This document shows, piece after piece, positions 1-12,569 of a DNA stretch of 64,000 bases. The notes under the pieces were generated by a model. The model did no database searches, was not told the DNA's origin, and worked only from the letters and a program-made list of their open reading frames with translations. The stretch is taken from positions 1-64,000 of the forward strand of contig QZKM01000025.1 of the NCBI GenBank assembly GCA_003599485.1. Direction: 5' to 3'. The number at the start of each line of letters is the position of its first letter. Position 1 is the stretch's first letter. The position numbers were made by a program, and so were the translations under genes. This DNA is from Gammaproteobacteria bacterium (GTDB lineage: Bacteria; Pseudomonadota; Gammaproteobacteria; SURF-13).

Positions 1-1038
1 CTGGCTCTCCGGCCACTCCTGACAGAAAGTATTGCCCAACCCTAAAGCACAATACTGTGCGTTATCTCTCGGCCCAACTTGAAAGGAGCCGTCTCCGTTG
101 TCCGACAGTGACATGGTTGTCCCCAGCAAACACACCCCATCCCCCGCACATTCTGTTATTGAAGTGAGACGGCTTCTTTGGGTCGCCGCACTCTGGTCAT
201 AGGCCAGACGGTAGTCTTTGACCAGGGTGGTGCCGGTGTAGGTTTTTACATTGGTCAGCCTGACTGTGGTTTGGATGAGGCTGCCCGCTTCGTAGAGCGG
301 GGTGATGTCGGGCCGGATCTGGTACTGAAACTGGACGCTGTTGTAAGGCGTGAGGCCGGCGTTGCTGTTGCCGGTGTAGTCGATGCGGGTGGGGTAGTAG
401 TCGCCGTTGGGGTTGTCTTCGGTGTAGGTGACGGTGAGGTAGTTGCCGACCCGGTCTTCGATTTTGTTGACGGCCCAGAGGCGGACTTCGGTTTTGCCTT
501 GGGCTTCGATTTTGGAGTCTGTTGTGTTGCCGTATTCGATGATCTGGCCGGATTTGGCCCAGGCTTTGAAGTAGCTGGGGCCGGTGCCTTGGGTGCCGTA
601 GGAGATAATCTTGGTAAAGCTTTCGCGTTCGGTGCGGTATTCGGTGCCGTTGGCGCCATAGGCGCCGCTGACGGCGATGAGGCGTTGGCCGTCTAAACAG
701 TATTTGTCGTTGGCGTCGTAGTTGATGCCGCCGCGGAAGCCGTCTTGCACTTGGGTGGCGGGGCAGCGGTGGATGACAGAGAAACCTCCGAGGCTCCAGC
801 CCATGCCGAGCAGGCCGTTACCGGATTGGCTGTTGTACTGGAGCGAAAGGTTGGGCTGCATGCCCGCGGTTCCAGGCGGGATTTGGATCGGGATGGTGTA
901 ATTCGCTGCGCCTTGATCGTCTACGTTGAAGCTGCCGGGGGTGGCGCCAACCGGAGCGGTGGCGGCGTAAAGGGAAGTAAGGGTGAAAAGGCAGGCAAGA
1001 CCGAGACAGACAACGACAAACCGCCGCTGTGTACGCAT
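1..1038 (-). CDS. SpvB/TcaC-type N-terminal domain (Tc toxin / RHS-like) secreted protein, partial, runs off left edge
   Basis: Minus-strand translation from ATG at 1038 is open to base 1: MRTQRRFVVVCLGLACLFTLTSLYAATAPVGATPGSFNVDDQGAA.YTIPIQIPPGTAGMQPNLSLQYNSQSGNGLLGMGWSLGGFSVIHRCPATQVQDG... The GLLGMGWSLGG..I.RC motif is typical of the SpvB domain; N-terminal signal peptide. Absent from the supplied ORF track, presumably because it has no stop inside the window. Confidence 0.85.
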   Translation of the reverse strand, partial: MRTQRRFVVVCLGLACLFTLTSLYAATAPVGATPGSFNVDDQGAANYTIPIQIPPGTAGMQPNLSLQYNSQSGNGLLGMGWSLGGFSVIHRCPATQVQDGFRGGINYDANDKYCLDGQRLIAVSGAYGANGTEYRTERESFTKIISYGTQGTGPSYFKAWAKSGQIIEYGNTTDSKIEAQGKTEVRLWAVNKIEDRVGNYLTVTYTEDNPNGDYYPTRIDYTGNSNAGLTPYNSVQFQYQIRPDITPLYEAGSLIQTTVRLTNVKTYTGTTLVKDYRLAYDQSAATQRSRLTSITECAGDGVCLLGTTMSLSDNGDGSFQVGPRDNAQYCALGLGNTFCQEWPESQ

Positions 1039-1169
1039 TCCCCTTCTCCCTTGAAGATTCTGCTGGAAGGAGCGTAAGGCAAGGCCTTGGGCGGCGTCAA
1101 GTGGGATAAGGCGGGTGTAACAAAAAATTCTTTCGAGTGAAGAAGGCTCGGGTGAAGAAGGCTCGGGTT

Positions 1170-1560
1170 AAGTTGTCATTCCAGGCGAACCCCGGACTTG
1201 ATCCAGGGGAGTACCCGGAAACCAGCACTTTTATACACAGCGACGGAAATAAAGTACTCATTTGTCGTCATTCCCGCCCGCGCAGGCGCGGGGACAGGCT
1301 CCAGCGGGAATCCAGGCGACCCTACTGGGCTCCCGCTCGTCACCCCGGACGTGATCCGGGGGCGGGAGCGACGGTCTTTGTTTCCATTACGAAATGCGGC
1401 AATACTTCTGTCGCTATGTTTAGTTCAACGACTTACTGGATTCCGGCTCGCGCTACGCGCGTCCGGAATGACGGTTTCGCTGGTGGGACCGATTTTGCGC
1501 TGCTCGCGCCACGCGCTGTCTGCCCCCGCGCAGGCGGGGACTGGAATGACAGGAATGCTG
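1170..1560. repeat. Cluster of REP-like palindromic intergenic repeats (GTCATTCC...GGAATCCA family)
   Basis: Repeated motifs gtcattcccgcccgcgcaggcgcgggg...gcgggaatcca, ggattccggctcgcgctacgcgcgtccggaatgac, cccgcgcaggcggggactggaatgacagg; palindromic halves; no credible CDS. Confidence 0.65.
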
Positions 1561-1590
1561 GTAACCATTCCAGGGATGCAGTGTACGGCC

Positions 1591-2883
<1,293 letters not shown>

Positions 2884-4071
2884 TCAGTCTCCCGCCGCCG
2901 CCACGGCCCAAACGCCGTTTTGTTTCACCAGCACACGGTCGCACTGCATGTCGCGCGCGCCGCCGCTTTGACCGGGCAGTTCCATGACCACGCGCTCGCC
3001 CTGCGCGCGCAGTTCGGAAATCTTCGCGTGCAGCGCGGCATCCTCCAGCGTGGGAGCGTAAATCCCGCGCGCGGCGGAAGGCGCCGCGGGCATGAGGCCG
3101 AGCAGGGTTTTGATATCGGTGCTGAAGCCGGTGGCGGGGCGTGCGCGTCCGAACACCTTGCCGACGTCGTCATAGCGTCCGCCCTGCGCGACGGCTTGGC
3201 CATGACCGGGCACGAAGGCGGCGAACACCACGCCGGTGTGATAAGCGTAGCCGCGCAATTCGGCCAGATCGAAGTACAGCGGCACGCCGCCGAAGCGCTG
3301 TTCTGCGGCTTGTGCGATCACCTTGAGCTTGGCGAGCGCGTCACCGACCGCTTGCGGCGCGCCGCGCAGACGCTGTTCCGCATCAATCAGGACTTCGGCG
3401 CCGCCGTTCAACTCCGCAAGGCACAGCAGGCGCGCATGTTGTTTTTTATCGAGCTTGAGCCGCACGAGCAATTCTTCGATCTCCGGCAGCGCCTTGCGCT
3501 GCAGGGCGTCGAACAGTTCCGACTCCCGTGCGGCGTCGAGGCCGGCGTCGCTGGCCAGCGCGCGGAAGATACCCACGTGGCCGAGGTCTACATGAAAATC
3601 CCTGATGCCGGTGAGACGCAGTGTTTCCACCATCAGCGCCAGCACCTCGGCGTCGCTCTCGATGCCAGCGTGGCCGAATAGTTCCGCGCCGGCTTGCAAA
3701 GGGTTGCGCGTGCGCGCGAATCCATCGGGCCGCGTGTGCAGCACGCCGCCGAAATAACACAAGCGCGTGGGGGTGTTGCGTTTCAGGTAATGCGCGTCTA
3801 TGCGCGCCACCTGCGGCGTCATGTCGGCGCTCACCCCCATCAGACGCCCGCTGAGCGGATCGGTAAGCTTGAAGGTTTGCAGGTCGAGATCGTTGCCGGT
3901 TCCGGTGAGCAGCGCTTCCAGATATTCGATCAAGGGCGGCACGACCAACTCATAGCCCCAGCACTGGAATAAATCCAGCAGCCGACGGCGCAACTGCTCC
4001 AGACGCCGCGCCTGCGGCGGCAACACTTCTTCGATACCTTCGGGCAGCAGCCAGCGGTCGTGAGTGGGCAT
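2884..4071 (-). CDS. hisZ: ATP phosphoribosyltransferase regulatory subunit
   Basis: HisRS-like fold sequence ([65 protein letters not shown]), 395 aa, adjacent to purA. Confidence 0.93.
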   Translation of the reverse strand: MPTHDRWLLPEGIEEVLPPQARRLEQLRRRLLDLFQCWGYELVVPPLIEYLEALLTGTGNDLDLQTFKLTDPLSGRLMGVSADMTPQVARIDAHYLKRNTPTRLCYFGGVLHTRPDGFARTRNPLQAGAELFGHAGIESDAEVLALMVETLRLTGIRDFHVDLGHVGIFRALASDAGLDAARESELFDALQRKALPEIEELLVRLKLDKKQHARLLCLAELNGGAEVLIDAEQRLRGAPQAVGDALAKLKVIAQAAEQRFGGVPLYFDLAELRGYAYHTGVVFAAFVPGHGQAVAQGGRYDDVGKVFGRARPATGFSTDIKTLLGLMPAAPSAARGIYAPTLEDAALHAKISELRAQGERVVMELPGQSGGARDMQCDRVLVKQNGVWAVAAAGD

Positions 4072-4090
4072 GGAGGGAATGATAAAGCGG

Positions 4091-4276
4091 TTAGTGCACG
4101 ATATAAAGCAAGGTCAGGCCCAGCAGCATGCTCACCAGACCCGCCATGCGCAGCGCCATATCATCCATTTGGTTAATCATGAGCAACAGGCGCCGCACCC
4201 CGGCGGGATTCAGAAACGGCGCGATGCCTTCTATCACCAGCAGCAGCGCAAAGGCGCTCAGCAGTGTTTCCCACAT
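4091..4276 (-). CDS. DUF2065 (YjeT-like) small membrane protein
   Basis: 61 aa, hydrophobic, [34 protein letters not shown]; located downstream of hflC. Confidence 0.85.
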   Translation of the reverse strand: MWETLLSAFALLLVIEGIAPFLNPAGVRRLLLMINQMDDMALRMAGLVSMLLGLTLLYIVH

Positions 4277-4292
4277 ACTCAGGCGCAGCGCA

Positions 4293-5171
4293 TCACGGTT
4301 TGCCTTTTCCGTACTGGTCCTTGAAGTATTTAAAGAACTCCGAATCGGGATCTATCACCAGCACATCGCTCTTGTCGCGGAAGGTGTTTTTATACGCATT
4401 CAGGCTGCGGTACAGCGAGTAGAATTCCGCATCGCTGCCGAAGGCCTTGGCGTAAATACCCGACGCCTGCGCATCGCCTTCACCGCGGATGCGCTCCGCC
4501 TCCCGGTAAGCCTCGGCGAGGATCACCGTGCGCTGCCGGTCGGCGTCCGCCCTGATGAGTTCCGCCGCCTCGGCGCCGCGGGCGCGGAATTCGCGCGCCG
4601 CGCGCGCGCGTTCCGCGCGCATGCGGTCATACACCGAACTGCTCACCTCCTTGGGCAAGTCCACGCGGCGCAGGCGCACGTCTACCACCTCGATGCCCAA
4701 TTCCTTGGCCTGCTCGGTAGCCTCTCTCTTGACGATATCTATGATTTGCGCGCGGTCGCCGGATACCACGTCCTGCAAGGTGCGCTTGGCGAACTCGCCG
4801 CGCAGGCCCTTTTTGATGATCTGGAACAGGTTCGCGCCCGCGCGCGCCGGATCGCCGCCGGTGGCCGTGTAGTAACGCGCCACGTCCACGATACGCCACT
4901 TGACGTAGGAATCCACCAGCACGCTCTTCTTTTCCACCGTGAGATAGTCTTCCGGCTCGGCGTCCAGCGTCTGGATGCGCGCGTCGAATTTTTTTACGTT
5001 GTAAAAAACCGGAAGCAGGGCGTACAGGCCAGGCTTGAAATCGGTGCGCACGATTTCGCCCAGGCGGAACAGAATGGCGCGCTCGCGCTGGTGCACGGTA
5101 AACAGCGAAGCATAAAGGATTAACAGTGCGCCCAACCCGATAATCAGGGCCAATGTCTTCTTGTCCGTCAT
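4293..5171 (-). CDS. hflC: Protease modulator HflC (SPFH family)
   Basis: N-terminal TM plus SPFH sequence; adjacent to hflK. Confidence 0.96.
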   Translation of the reverse strand: MTDKKTLALIIGLGALLILYASLFTVHQRERAILFRLGEIVRTDFKPGLYALLPVFYNVKKFDARIQTLDAEPEDYLTVEKKSVLVDSYVKWRIVDVARYYTATGGDPARAGANLFQIIKKGLRGEFAKRTLQDVVSGDRAQIIDIVKREATEQAKELGIEVVDVRLRRVDLPKEVSSSVYDRMRAERARAAREFRARGAEAAELIRADADRQRTVILAEAYREAERIRGEGDAQASGIYAKAFGSDAEFYSLYRSLNAYKNTFRDKSDVLVIDPDSEFFKYFKDQYGKGKP

Positions 5172-6364
5172 CAGCGTTCTCCTCTTTCACGCCCGCGCTC
5201 ACGCGCATCGCCGCGCTGAGCGGCGGACGCGGCCGAGTCCTGGCCCTCCTGGGTCTGGGCGGCGGCCGGCGGCAACAGGCGCTCCAGCGCCTTGTCGGCG
5301 GGCTGGGCCGGCGCGCCGCTCATGCGGTCAAGCGGCAGGTACAGCAGGTTGCCGCTGCCTTTAACGTCCACCATCACCTTCCCCGCGCTGGCGAGCACGG
5401 ATTCCATCGCCTCCAGATATAAGCGCTCGCGCGTCACCGCGGGCGCTTTGCGGTACTCGGCGAGCACCTGCATGAAGCGGTTCGCCTCGCCCGAGGCCTG
5501 GGAAATCACCCTGGATTTGTAGGCTTCGGCTTCCTGCAACTGGCGCGACGCCGCGCCGCGCGCCACCGGCACAATGCCGTTGGCGTAGGTCTGCGCCTCA
5601 TTGATTAAGCGCTGTTCATCTTCGCGCGAACGCACCACGTCCAGAAACGCATCGCGCACCTCCACCGGGGCGGTGGCCTGCTGCATATTGACGCTGGTTA
5701 TCTGTAACCCGGTGCCGTAGCGGTCCAGAATATCCTGGATCAGCTTCTCAAGCTGCGGCTCGATCTCCTTGCGGCCCTCGGCGATAATCAAATCCATGTT
5801 GTTCTTGCCGACGATCTCACGCACCGCGCTCTCCGTGACCTGGATGAGGGTAGCGTCCGGATCACGCACATTGAACAGATAGTCGGTCGCATCCTTGATT
5901 TTATATTGCACGGCGAGCTTGAGGTCTACGATGTTTTCGTCCTTGGTCAGAATCAGCGACCCCCCGCCGGCGCCGTCAGCCGCCGCGCGCATGCCGATTT
6001 CCACGCGGCCAATCTGATCCACGTTGACCACCTCGACCCTTTCGATGGGATAAGGCCAGTGCCAATGCGGACCGGGCAAGGTAGTCACCGTGTATCTTCC
6101 GAAGCGCAGTTCCACGCCGCGTTCGGCGGGATCAATGATGTATATGCCGGAGAGCAGCCAGACAACCGCGATCACCCCGCCTATCAGCCAGGCGCCGCGC
6201 GCATTCACGGGGGCCCCGTTACCCCCGCCCTTGTCTCCGCCAAGCAGGCCGCTCAGTTTTTTCTGGAAACGGCGCAGCATTTCGTCCAGGTCGGGCGGAC
6301 CGCTCTCGCCGCCGCGCCTGCCCCAAGGGTCTTTGCCGCCGCCACCCGGTTCATTCCAAGCCAT
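5171..6364 (-). CDS. hflK: FtsH protease activity modulator HflK
   Basis: MAWNEPGGGGKDPWGRRGGESGPPDLDEMLRRFQKKL; SPFH domain. Confidence 0.96.
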   Translation of the reverse strand: MAWNEPGGGGKDPWGRRGGESGPPDLDEMLRRFQKKLSGLLGGDKGGGNGAPVNARGAWLIGGVIAVVWLLSGIYIIDPAERGVELRFGRYTVTTLPGPHWHWPYPIERVEVVNVDQIGRVEIGMRAAADGAGGGSLILTKDENIVDLKLAVQYKIKDATDYLFNVRDPDATLIQVTESAVREIVGKNNMDLIIAEGRKEIEPQLEKLIQDILDRYGTGLQITSVNMQQATAPVEVRDAFLDVVRSREDEQRLINEAQTYANGIVPVARGAASRQLQEAEAYKSRVISQASGEANRFMQVLAEYRKAPAVTRERLYLEAMESVLASAGKVMVDVKGSGNLLYLPLDRMSGAPAQPADKALERLLPPAAAQTQEGQDSAASAAQRGDARERGRERGER

Positions 6365-6396
6365 GATTCACTCCTAGTTCACCCGGCACCTGCCGG

Positions 6397-7572
6397 TTAT
6401 AGTGCTTCGGCCAGTCGATGATCTTCAAGCTCGACCGTCTCGCGTTCATCCCGGTTTGCGTTGCATTGTCCGGCGGCGTGTTCAGCCAGCGCCAGGCGCA
6501 GTAGATCCAGCCCCACGCCGGTTGCGGCCGAAAGCCAGATGCGCTTTACGCTTCCGTCATGATGGCGCTCCAGGCGCGGAGCACCATTTTCCAGCAGATC
6601 AATCTTGTTGTACACCTCAATCTGGGGAATATCCTGCGCGCCGATCTCCTGCAACACCTGGTTGACCTGCTCGCTGCGTTCCCGATGCCGGGGGTCGCCT
6701 GCGTCCACCACGTGCAACAGCAGACACGCCAGGCGCGTTTCCTCCAGCGTGGCGCGAAACGCCGCCACCAGATCGTGCGGCAGGTCGCGGATAAAGCCCA
6801 CGGTGTCGGCGAGGATGACGGACGCGGCGCCCGGCAGCTCAACGCGGCGCAAGGTGGGGTCGAGCGTGGCAAAGAGTTGATCGGCGGCGTAAACCCTGGC
6901 GCCGGTGAGGACGTTAAACAGGGTGGATTTTCCGGCATTGGTGTAACCCACCAGCGACACCGTGGGCAGCGCGGCCTTGCTGCGCCGCTTTCTTCCCTGC
7001 GCGCGCTGTTGCTGCACCTTGTGCAGACGCTTTTGCACCTGCTTGATGCACCCGGCGATCAGGCGCCGGTCGCTTTCGAGCTGGGTTTCACCGGGACCGC
7101 CGCGCAAGCCGATACCACCCTTTTGCCGCTCCAGGTGAGTCCAGCCGCGCACCAGGCGCGTCGAGATGTGCTGTAACTGGGCAAGCTCCACTTGCAGTTT
7201 TCCTTCGTGGGTCTGGGCGCGGCGCGCGAAGATGTCCAGTATCAATCCGGTGCGATCCAGCACGCGGCAGTTGAGCAGGCGTTGCAGGTTGCGTTCCTGT
7301 GACGGGCTGAGTTCATGGTTGAATACCGCCACCGCGGCCTGCTCGCGCGCGACCGCGTTGCGTATCTCTTCGGCCTTGCCGCTGCCGACGTAATATTGCG
7401 GATCGGGTTTCCTGCGCGTCCCGCCGACTGCGGCCACCGGGATCACGCCCGCCGAGCGCGCCAGTTCGCGCAGTTCGGCGAGTTCAGCGGCTTGGTCCTG
7501 TCCCTGCCGTTCCATCTGCACCAGCACCGCCCGTTCCGCTCCCGGCGGGCGGGTACGCGCACGGTCAAACAA
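6397..7572 (-). CDS. hflX: GTPase HflX
   Basis: Glycine-rich linker RLVRGWTHLERQKGGIGLRGGPGETQLESDRR and G1 motif GYTNAGKSTLFN. Confidence 0.97.
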   Translation of the reverse strand: MFDRARTRPPGAERAVLVQMERQGQDQAAELAELRELARSAGVIPVAAVGGTRRKPDPQYYVGSGKAEEIRNAVAREQAAVAVFNHELSPSQERNLQRLLNCRVLDRTGLILDIFARRAQTHEGKLQVELAQLQHISTRLVRGWTHLERQKGGIGLRGGPGETQLESDRRLIAGCIKQVQKRLHKVQQQRAQGRKRRSKAALPTVSLVGYTNAGKSTLFNVLTGARVYAADQLFATLDPTLRRVELPGAASVILADTVGFIRDLPHDLVAAFRATLEETRLACLLLHVVDAGDPRHRERSEQVNQVLQEIGAQDIPQIEVYNKIDLLENGAPRLERHHDGSVKRIWLSAATGVGLDLLRLALAEHAAGQCNANRDERETVELEDHRLAEAL

Positions 7573-7583
7573 TCACGCACCTC

Positions 7584-7838
7584 TCAATCACCGGCATCCG
7601 GCTTGTCCATCTCGGCAAGAGGCAGCTTGATATTGCGCGCGGGCACCACCGTGGAGATGGCGTGCTTGTAAACCATCTGGCTTACGGTATTTTTGAGCAG
7701 CACCACAAACTGGTCGAACGATTCGATCTGGCCCTGCAGCTTGATGCCGTTGGTAAGATAAATGGAGACCGGTACGCCTTCTTTGCGCAGGGCGTTTAAA
7801 AAGGGGTCCTGCAGTGATTTGCCTTTGGTCATCTTCAC
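7584..7838 (-). CDS. hfq: RNA chaperone Hfq
   Basis: [56 protein letters not shown] Sm2 motif. Confidence 0.98.
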   Translation of the reverse strand: MKMTKGKSLQDPFLNALRKEGVPVSIYLTNGIKLQGQIESFDQFVVLLKNTVSQMVYKHAISTVVPARNIKLPLAEMDKPDAGD

Positions 7839-7904
7839 CCTCCTTTTGTCGTTTTCATGTCAGGGTCGCCTTGCAACAGCCACTACACGCCCATCGCCAA
7901 ACCT

Positions 7905-8855
7905 TTAGTTGGCGGCGGCGGCGCAATAGTTCAATACCTTGGCGGTAATATCTGTATCCAGGCTGTCAAACCACGTCACGCCCGGCTCCGAACGCAGCCA
8001 GGTAAGTTGGCGTTTTGCCAATTGGCGTGTCGCTATAATAGCGCGTTTTACCATCTCCTCGCAATTGAACTCCCCGTGCAGATGCCGCCAGACCTGGCGG
8101 TAGCCGACCGCGCGCAGGGCCGGTGTATCCAGGCCCAAATCCCCACGCTGTTTAAGGGTTTTCACCTCTTCGATCAGGCCGCGCCGCAACATGTCATGAA
8201 ACCGTGCGCCGATGCGTTCGTGCAGCACGGCGCGCTCTGCGGGCGCGAGGGCGATTTTCTGGATGCGGTACGGCAACGGCGCACGCGGCGCGGCGCGGTA
8301 AAGTTCGCTCATCGGCACGCCACGCAACTCGCACACCTCCAGTGCGCGCTGGATGCGTTGCGCGTCGTTAGGGTGAATGCGTGCGGCGGATACAGGGTCA
8401 AGCTGCGCCAAACGCGCGTGCAGAGCCGCCCAGCCGTGCTGTTCCGCTTCGGCGGCGAGGCGCGCGCGCAGCGCGGGATCGGCGCCCGGCAGTTCTGAAA
8501 GACCGTGCTCCAGCGCGCGAAAGTACAGCAGGGTGCCGCCCGCCAGCAGCGGAATGCGCCCGCGCCGCGCGGTCTCCTCCATCTCGCGCAGCGCGTCAAG
8601 ACTGAACTGCGCCGCCGAATACGGCTCGGCCGGATCGCGGATATCTATCAGCCGGTGCGGCGCGCGCGCCAGCACTTCGGGCGGCGGTTTCGCCGTGCCG
8701 ATGTCCATGCCGCGGTACACCATGCCGGAGTCCACGCTGATGATGTCGCATGGCAACGCCTCGGCCAGACGCAACGCAAGATCGGTCTTGCCGGAGGCGG
8801 TCGGTCCCATCAGAAAAATGGCGGGAGGCAACATAACATCAAGGTGCGAATTCAT
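7905..8855 (-). CDS. miaA: tRNA dimethylallyltransferase (start chosen at [14 protein letters not shown] track start is further upstream)
   Basis: [45 protein letters not shown]. Confidence 0.95.
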   Translation of the reverse strand: MNSHLDVMLPPAIFLMGPTASGKTDLALRLAEALPCDIISVDSGMVYRGMDIGTAKPPPEVLARAPHRLIDIRDPAEPYSAAQFSLDALREMEETARRGRIPLLAGGTLLYFRALEHGLSELPGADPALRARLAAEAEQHGWAALHARLAQLDPVSAARIHPNDAQRIQRALEVCELRGVPMSELYRAAPRAPLPYRIQKIALAPAERAVLHERIGARFHDMLRRGLIEEVKTLKQRGDLGLDTPALRAVGYRQVWRHLHGEFNCEEMVKRAIIATRQLAKRQLTWLRSEPGVTWFDSLDTDITAKVLNYCAAAAN

Positions 8856-8884
8856 TCGCAAACAGACAGCCGAATTTGCCGGCC

Positions 8885-10702
8885 CTACCGCCCCCTCATA
8901 AACAGTTTGTCCAGCGCCGTCATATCGAGCTGCACCCAGGTGGGGCGGCCGTGATTGCACTGGTTGCTGCGCGAGGTAGCCTCCATGTCGCGCAGCAGGG
9001 CGTTCATCTCCGCGAGACTGAGCTTGCGCCGCGCGCGCACCGCGGCGTGACAGGCCATGCCGCCCAGAATTTCATTCATTCTTTCATCCAGGCGCGCGCT
9101 GGTCCCGTGGGTCACAATATCCGCCAGCGCGTCTCGCACCAGCGCGGCGGCATCCACCTCGCCGAGCAGAGCGGGGACTTGCCGGATCAGCACCGTTTCC
9201 GGCCCGGCACGGCTGATTTCAAAACCCAGCTTGTTTAAAAGTTCGCCATGCCGTTCGGCGGCCTGCGCCTCATGCTCGCTTACGCTCACGCTGACCGGCG
9301 CCAGCAGCGGCTGCGCGCGCACGCCTTCGTCTTGCAGCGCGTCTTTCATGCGTTCATAAAGTATGCGCTCGTGCGCGGCGTGCATATCCACCAGCACCAG
9401 GCCGCTCTGGTTCCCGGCCAGGATATAAACGCCCTGTAGCTGGGCCAGGGCGTAACCCAGAGGCGGCATGTCTTGCGCGGAGGCGGCTTCCGGCATGGGT
9501 GCGCCGTGCAGGGCGTGATAGGCGCCAATCTGCTCGCGCACCTGCAAAACATCGGGACGCGTTCGCAGCGGCGGAGGTGAAGATTCCGCAGCGGGCAACG
9601 GCATGGCCTGTTGCGTGTGTGCCGCCGCCGGTGGCCGGGCGGCGGAACCGGTCTGGCCCGCGCGCGTTCCGGCCAGGGCCTGCTGCACCGCGCGATACAG
9701 AAAATCATGCGCCAGACGCCCGGTGCGGAAACGCACTTCATGTTTGGCCGGGTGCACGTTCACGTCCACCTCTTCCGGCGGCAGAGTGAAGTACAGCACA
9801 TAGGCCGGATGGCGTCCGTGATACAGCACATCCTGGTAAGCCTGGCGCAGCGCGTGGCTCACCAGCTTGTCGCGCACCAGGCGCCCGTTGAGATAAAAAT
9901 ACTGCATATCGGCCTGGCTGCGCGAGAAGGTGGGCAGGCCTATCCAGCCGCTCACGTGCAGCGGCCCGGCCTCAAATTCCATATTGAGCGCCTGCATCAT
10001 GAAATTTTCGCCGCACAGCGCGGCCACGCGCCGCTCCTGCCCTTCATCGCCGCGCAGCGCGAACACCGTGCGCTCATGATGGCGCAGCGTGAAACCGGCG
10101 CCGGCGCGCGACAGGGCCAGGCGCTTGACCGTCTCGTGCAGGTGATCGAACTCGGTCTGTTCGCTCCGCAGAAACTTGCGCCGCGCGGGAATGTTGTGAA
10201 ACAGGTCGCGCACCTCCACCGTGGTGCCGACGGGGTGCGGCGTGGGGCGCGGCGCGCCGGACTCATCGCCCGTGATGATCCAGCCATGGGTGTCTTCCGC
10301 GCTGCGCGAGGCGAGGCTGAGGCGCGCCACGGAACCGATGCTGGGCAGCGCCTCGCCGCGAAAACCGAGGCTCTGCACCCGCTCCAGATCGCCCAGGTTT
10401 TGTATCTTGCTGGTGGCGTGGCGGCTCAGGGCTAGCGCGAGGTCTTCCTTGCGGATGCCGCAGCCATCATCGCGCACCCGCATCAGGCGCACGCCGCCCT
10501 GCTCCACTTCGATTTCAATCTGGCGCGCGCCCGCGTCCAGGCTGTTTTCCACCAGTTCCTTGATGACCGAAGCGGGCCGCTCCACCACCTCACCGGCGGC
10601 GATCTGGCTGATGAGTACATCGGGCAGGCGCTGAATGCGCGGCGCTTCGGACAACGGAAACCTCTCGGACAGGGTTGTTTGACCCGTATAGTATAAGGTC
10701 AA
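8885..10702 (-). CDS. mutL: DNA mismatch repair protein MutL
   Basis: [47 protein letters not shown]. Confidence 0.98.
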   Translation of the reverse strand: MTLYYTGQTTLSERFPLSEAPRIQRLPDVLISQIAAGEVVERPASVIKELVENSLDAGARQIEIEVEQGGVRLMRVRDDGCGIRKEDLALALSRHATSKIQNLGDLERVQSLGFRGEALPSIGSVARLSLASRSAEDTHGWIITGDESGAPRPTPHPVGTTVEVRDLFHNIPARRKFLRSEQTEFDHLHETVKRLALSRAGAGFTLRHHERTVFALRGDEGQERRVAALCGENFMMQALNMEFEAGPLHVSGWIGLPTFSRSQADMQYFYLNGRLVRDKLVSHALRQAYQDVLYHGRHPAYVLYFTLPPEEVDVNVHPAKHEVRFRTGRLAHDFLYRAVQQALAGTRAGQTGSAARPPAAAHTQQAMPLPAAESSPPPLRTRPDVLQVREQIGAYHALHGAPMPEAASAQDMPPLGYALAQLQGVYILAGNQSGLVLVDMHAAHERILYERMKDALQDEGVRAQPLLAPVSVSVSEHEAQAAERHGELLNKLGFEISRAGPETVLIRQVPALLGEVDAAALVRDALADIVTHGTSARLDERMNEILGGMACHAAVRARRKLSLAEMNALLRDMEATSRSNQCNHGRPTWVQLDMTALDKLFMRGR

Positions 10703-10784
10703 AAGCTCCAGCCCAACTCTCTGTGCATGCCCCCCTTTTACAAAGAGGGGATACGCTGAAGAGCGGAGGATTATCTTGATTTAT

Positions 10785-11999
10785 TTAGAGCCGGCGCGCC
10801 GAGGGGTTCGCCCCCTCATCCTGCGCCACGGTACGTTTACGCCGGGCTTCCTCGGCCAGCACGGTGCCGGGCGGAGCTTTGCGGGTGAAATACTCGCGCA
10901 CGCCTTTCATTACCGCCTGGGCGAGTTTTTCCTGATGACGCGCGTCGCGCAGTTTTTGTTCCTCGCGCGGATTGGAGATGAACGCGGTCTCGATCAGGAT
11001 GGAAGGCACATCCGGCGACTTCAGCACCATGAATCCGGCCTGTTGCACCTCCGATTTATGCAAATCGCCCACGCCGTCCAGTTCGGACAGCACGCTGGAG
11101 GCGACGTCGTGGCTCGCTTCTATGGTTGCGGTCTGCGACAGGTCGAGCAGCACCGAGGCGAGCAGGTCATCCTTGTCATTGAGGCTCACGCCGCCCACCA
11201 GGTCGGCGGCGTTCTCGCGCTCCGCCAGCCAGCGCGCGGCCTCGCTGGAGGCGCCGCGCGGCGACAGGGTGAACACCGAGGAGCCGCGCGCTTCGGGACG
11301 TAGAAAGGCATCGGCGTGTATGGATACGAACAGGTCCGCTTTGTGCTCGCGCGCCTTGTTGATGCGTCCCCGCAGGCTCACATAGTAATCGCCGTCGCGC
11401 GTCAACACGGCCTTCATGCCGTGCTCCTTATTGATGAGCGCGGCGAGCTTGCGCGCGATGGCGAGAGTGATGGTTTTTTCATGGGTGCCGCGCTTGCCGA
11501 GCGCGCCGGGGTCTTCGCCGCCGTGACCGGCGTCTATCGCCACCACCACATCGCGCAATGGAACAGCGGGTTTGGCCTCACGCGGTTGTTCCACGGCGGC
11601 CTTGGCCGCCGCAGCGGGATACAAGTCCACTACCAGACGGTGGCCGTATTGTTCGTAAGGCTTGAGGGTAAAGCTTTTGGCCTCGACGCCGGGTTTGATT
11701 TGCAGCGTAAGGCTGGCGCCGTCCAGGGCGGGCAGGCTTTCGATTTTGCCGAGCAAGCCCTTCTTGCCGTCGTAGGCGGGCAGCGGACTCACCAGGCGCG
11801 CATCGCTGATCTGGATTTCAATCCGGCCCGCCTGCCGGGTGAGCTGATACTGCACCGGCCCGCTCAAGTCCAGCACCAAACGGGTGTTGTCCGGGGCGGG
11901 CCAGATGCGCACGCCTTGAATATCCACTGGCGCGGCGGCAAGCGGCATCGCCATCGCCGTCAGTATCAGCATTAGCGCTGCGCCCAGGCGTCTCATCAT
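10785..11999 (-). CDS. amiC: N-acetylmuramoyl-L-alanine amidase with N-terminal AMIN domain
   Basis: Signal peptide, AMIN-like region, IDAGHGGEDPGALGKRGTHEKTITLAIARKL, SIHADAF. Confidence 0.92.
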   Translation of the reverse strand: MMRRLGAALMLILTAMAMPLAAAPVDIQGVRIWPAPDNTRLVLDLSGPVQYQLTRQAGRIEIQISDARLVSPLPAYDGKKGLLGKIESLPALDGASLTLQIKPGVEAKSFTLKPYEQYGHRLVVDLYPAAAAKAAVEQPREAKPAVPLRDVVVAIDAGHGGEDPGALGKRGTHEKTITLAIARKLAALINKEHGMKAVLTRDGDYYVSLRGRINKAREHKADLFVSIHADAFLRPEARGSSVFTLSPRGASSEAARWLAERENAADLVGGVSLNDKDDLLASVLLDLSQTATIEASHDVASSVLSELDGVGDLHKSEVQQAGFMVLKSPDVPSILIETAFISNPREEQKLRDARHQEKLAQAVMKGVREYFTRKAPPGTVLAEEARRKRTVAQDEGANPSARRL

Positions 12000-12086
12000 T
12001 CACTTCTCCCGCAGGGGTTTTCCATAAATTTACTCTATAAAAATTTATTTTGCAAGTATTTTATGGAGTTACAGTTTAAACTTCGA

Positions 12087-12569
12087 CTAATTTAACGACT
12101 GTGGGCGCCAATCCGCCATCGCACGCCGTATTTCCTCGCCCCGCGCTGTTTTTGCATTCAAATTCAAGGACCTGCCATGATTATCCGGGCTTAGCGTGAG
12201 CGCGATATCCGGTTCCGGCAGCACACCGGCTCCTCGCTCGGGCCATTCAATCAGGCAAACAGCGTGCGCGGTAAAATAATCCTCCAGCCCCAGGCTCACT
12301 AACTCGGACGTGGAATTAATTCTATATAAATCAAAATGATATAGAGTAAGGCCGGCGAGATCATAGGGCTCGACCAAGGTAAAGGTCGGGCTCTTCACCG
12401 CGCCCTGGTGTCCCAAACCGCGCAGCACGCCGCGCACCAGGGTCGTCTTGCCTGCGCCGAGTTCGCCGCTGAGATACATCCTGTCCCCGGCGCGCAGATG
12501 CCGCGCCAGTTCCGCGCCGAAGGCCAGCATCGCGGCCTCGTCCGGTATCGCGTAGCCTGTCTCAGGCAC
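12087..12569 (-). CDS. tsaE: tRNA threonylcarbamoyladenosine biosynthesis ATPase TsaE
   Basis: YLSGELGAGKTTLVRGVLRGLGHQGAVKSPTFTLVEPYD. Confidence 0.96.
   Translation of the reverse strand: MPETGYAIPDEAAMLAFGAELARHLRAGDRMYLSGELGAGKTTLVRGVLRGLGHQGAVKSPTFTLVEPYDLAGLTLYHFDLYRINSTSELVSLGLEDYFTAHAVCLIEWPERGAGVLPEPDIALTLSPDNHGRSLNLNAKTARGEEIRRAMADWRPQSLN

Noticed and set aside
178-1077. Plus-strand ORFs 178-696 and 745-1077 and minus ORF 255-659
   Set aside because: Low-complexity translations out of frame with the clearly coding minus-strand SpvB-like protein.
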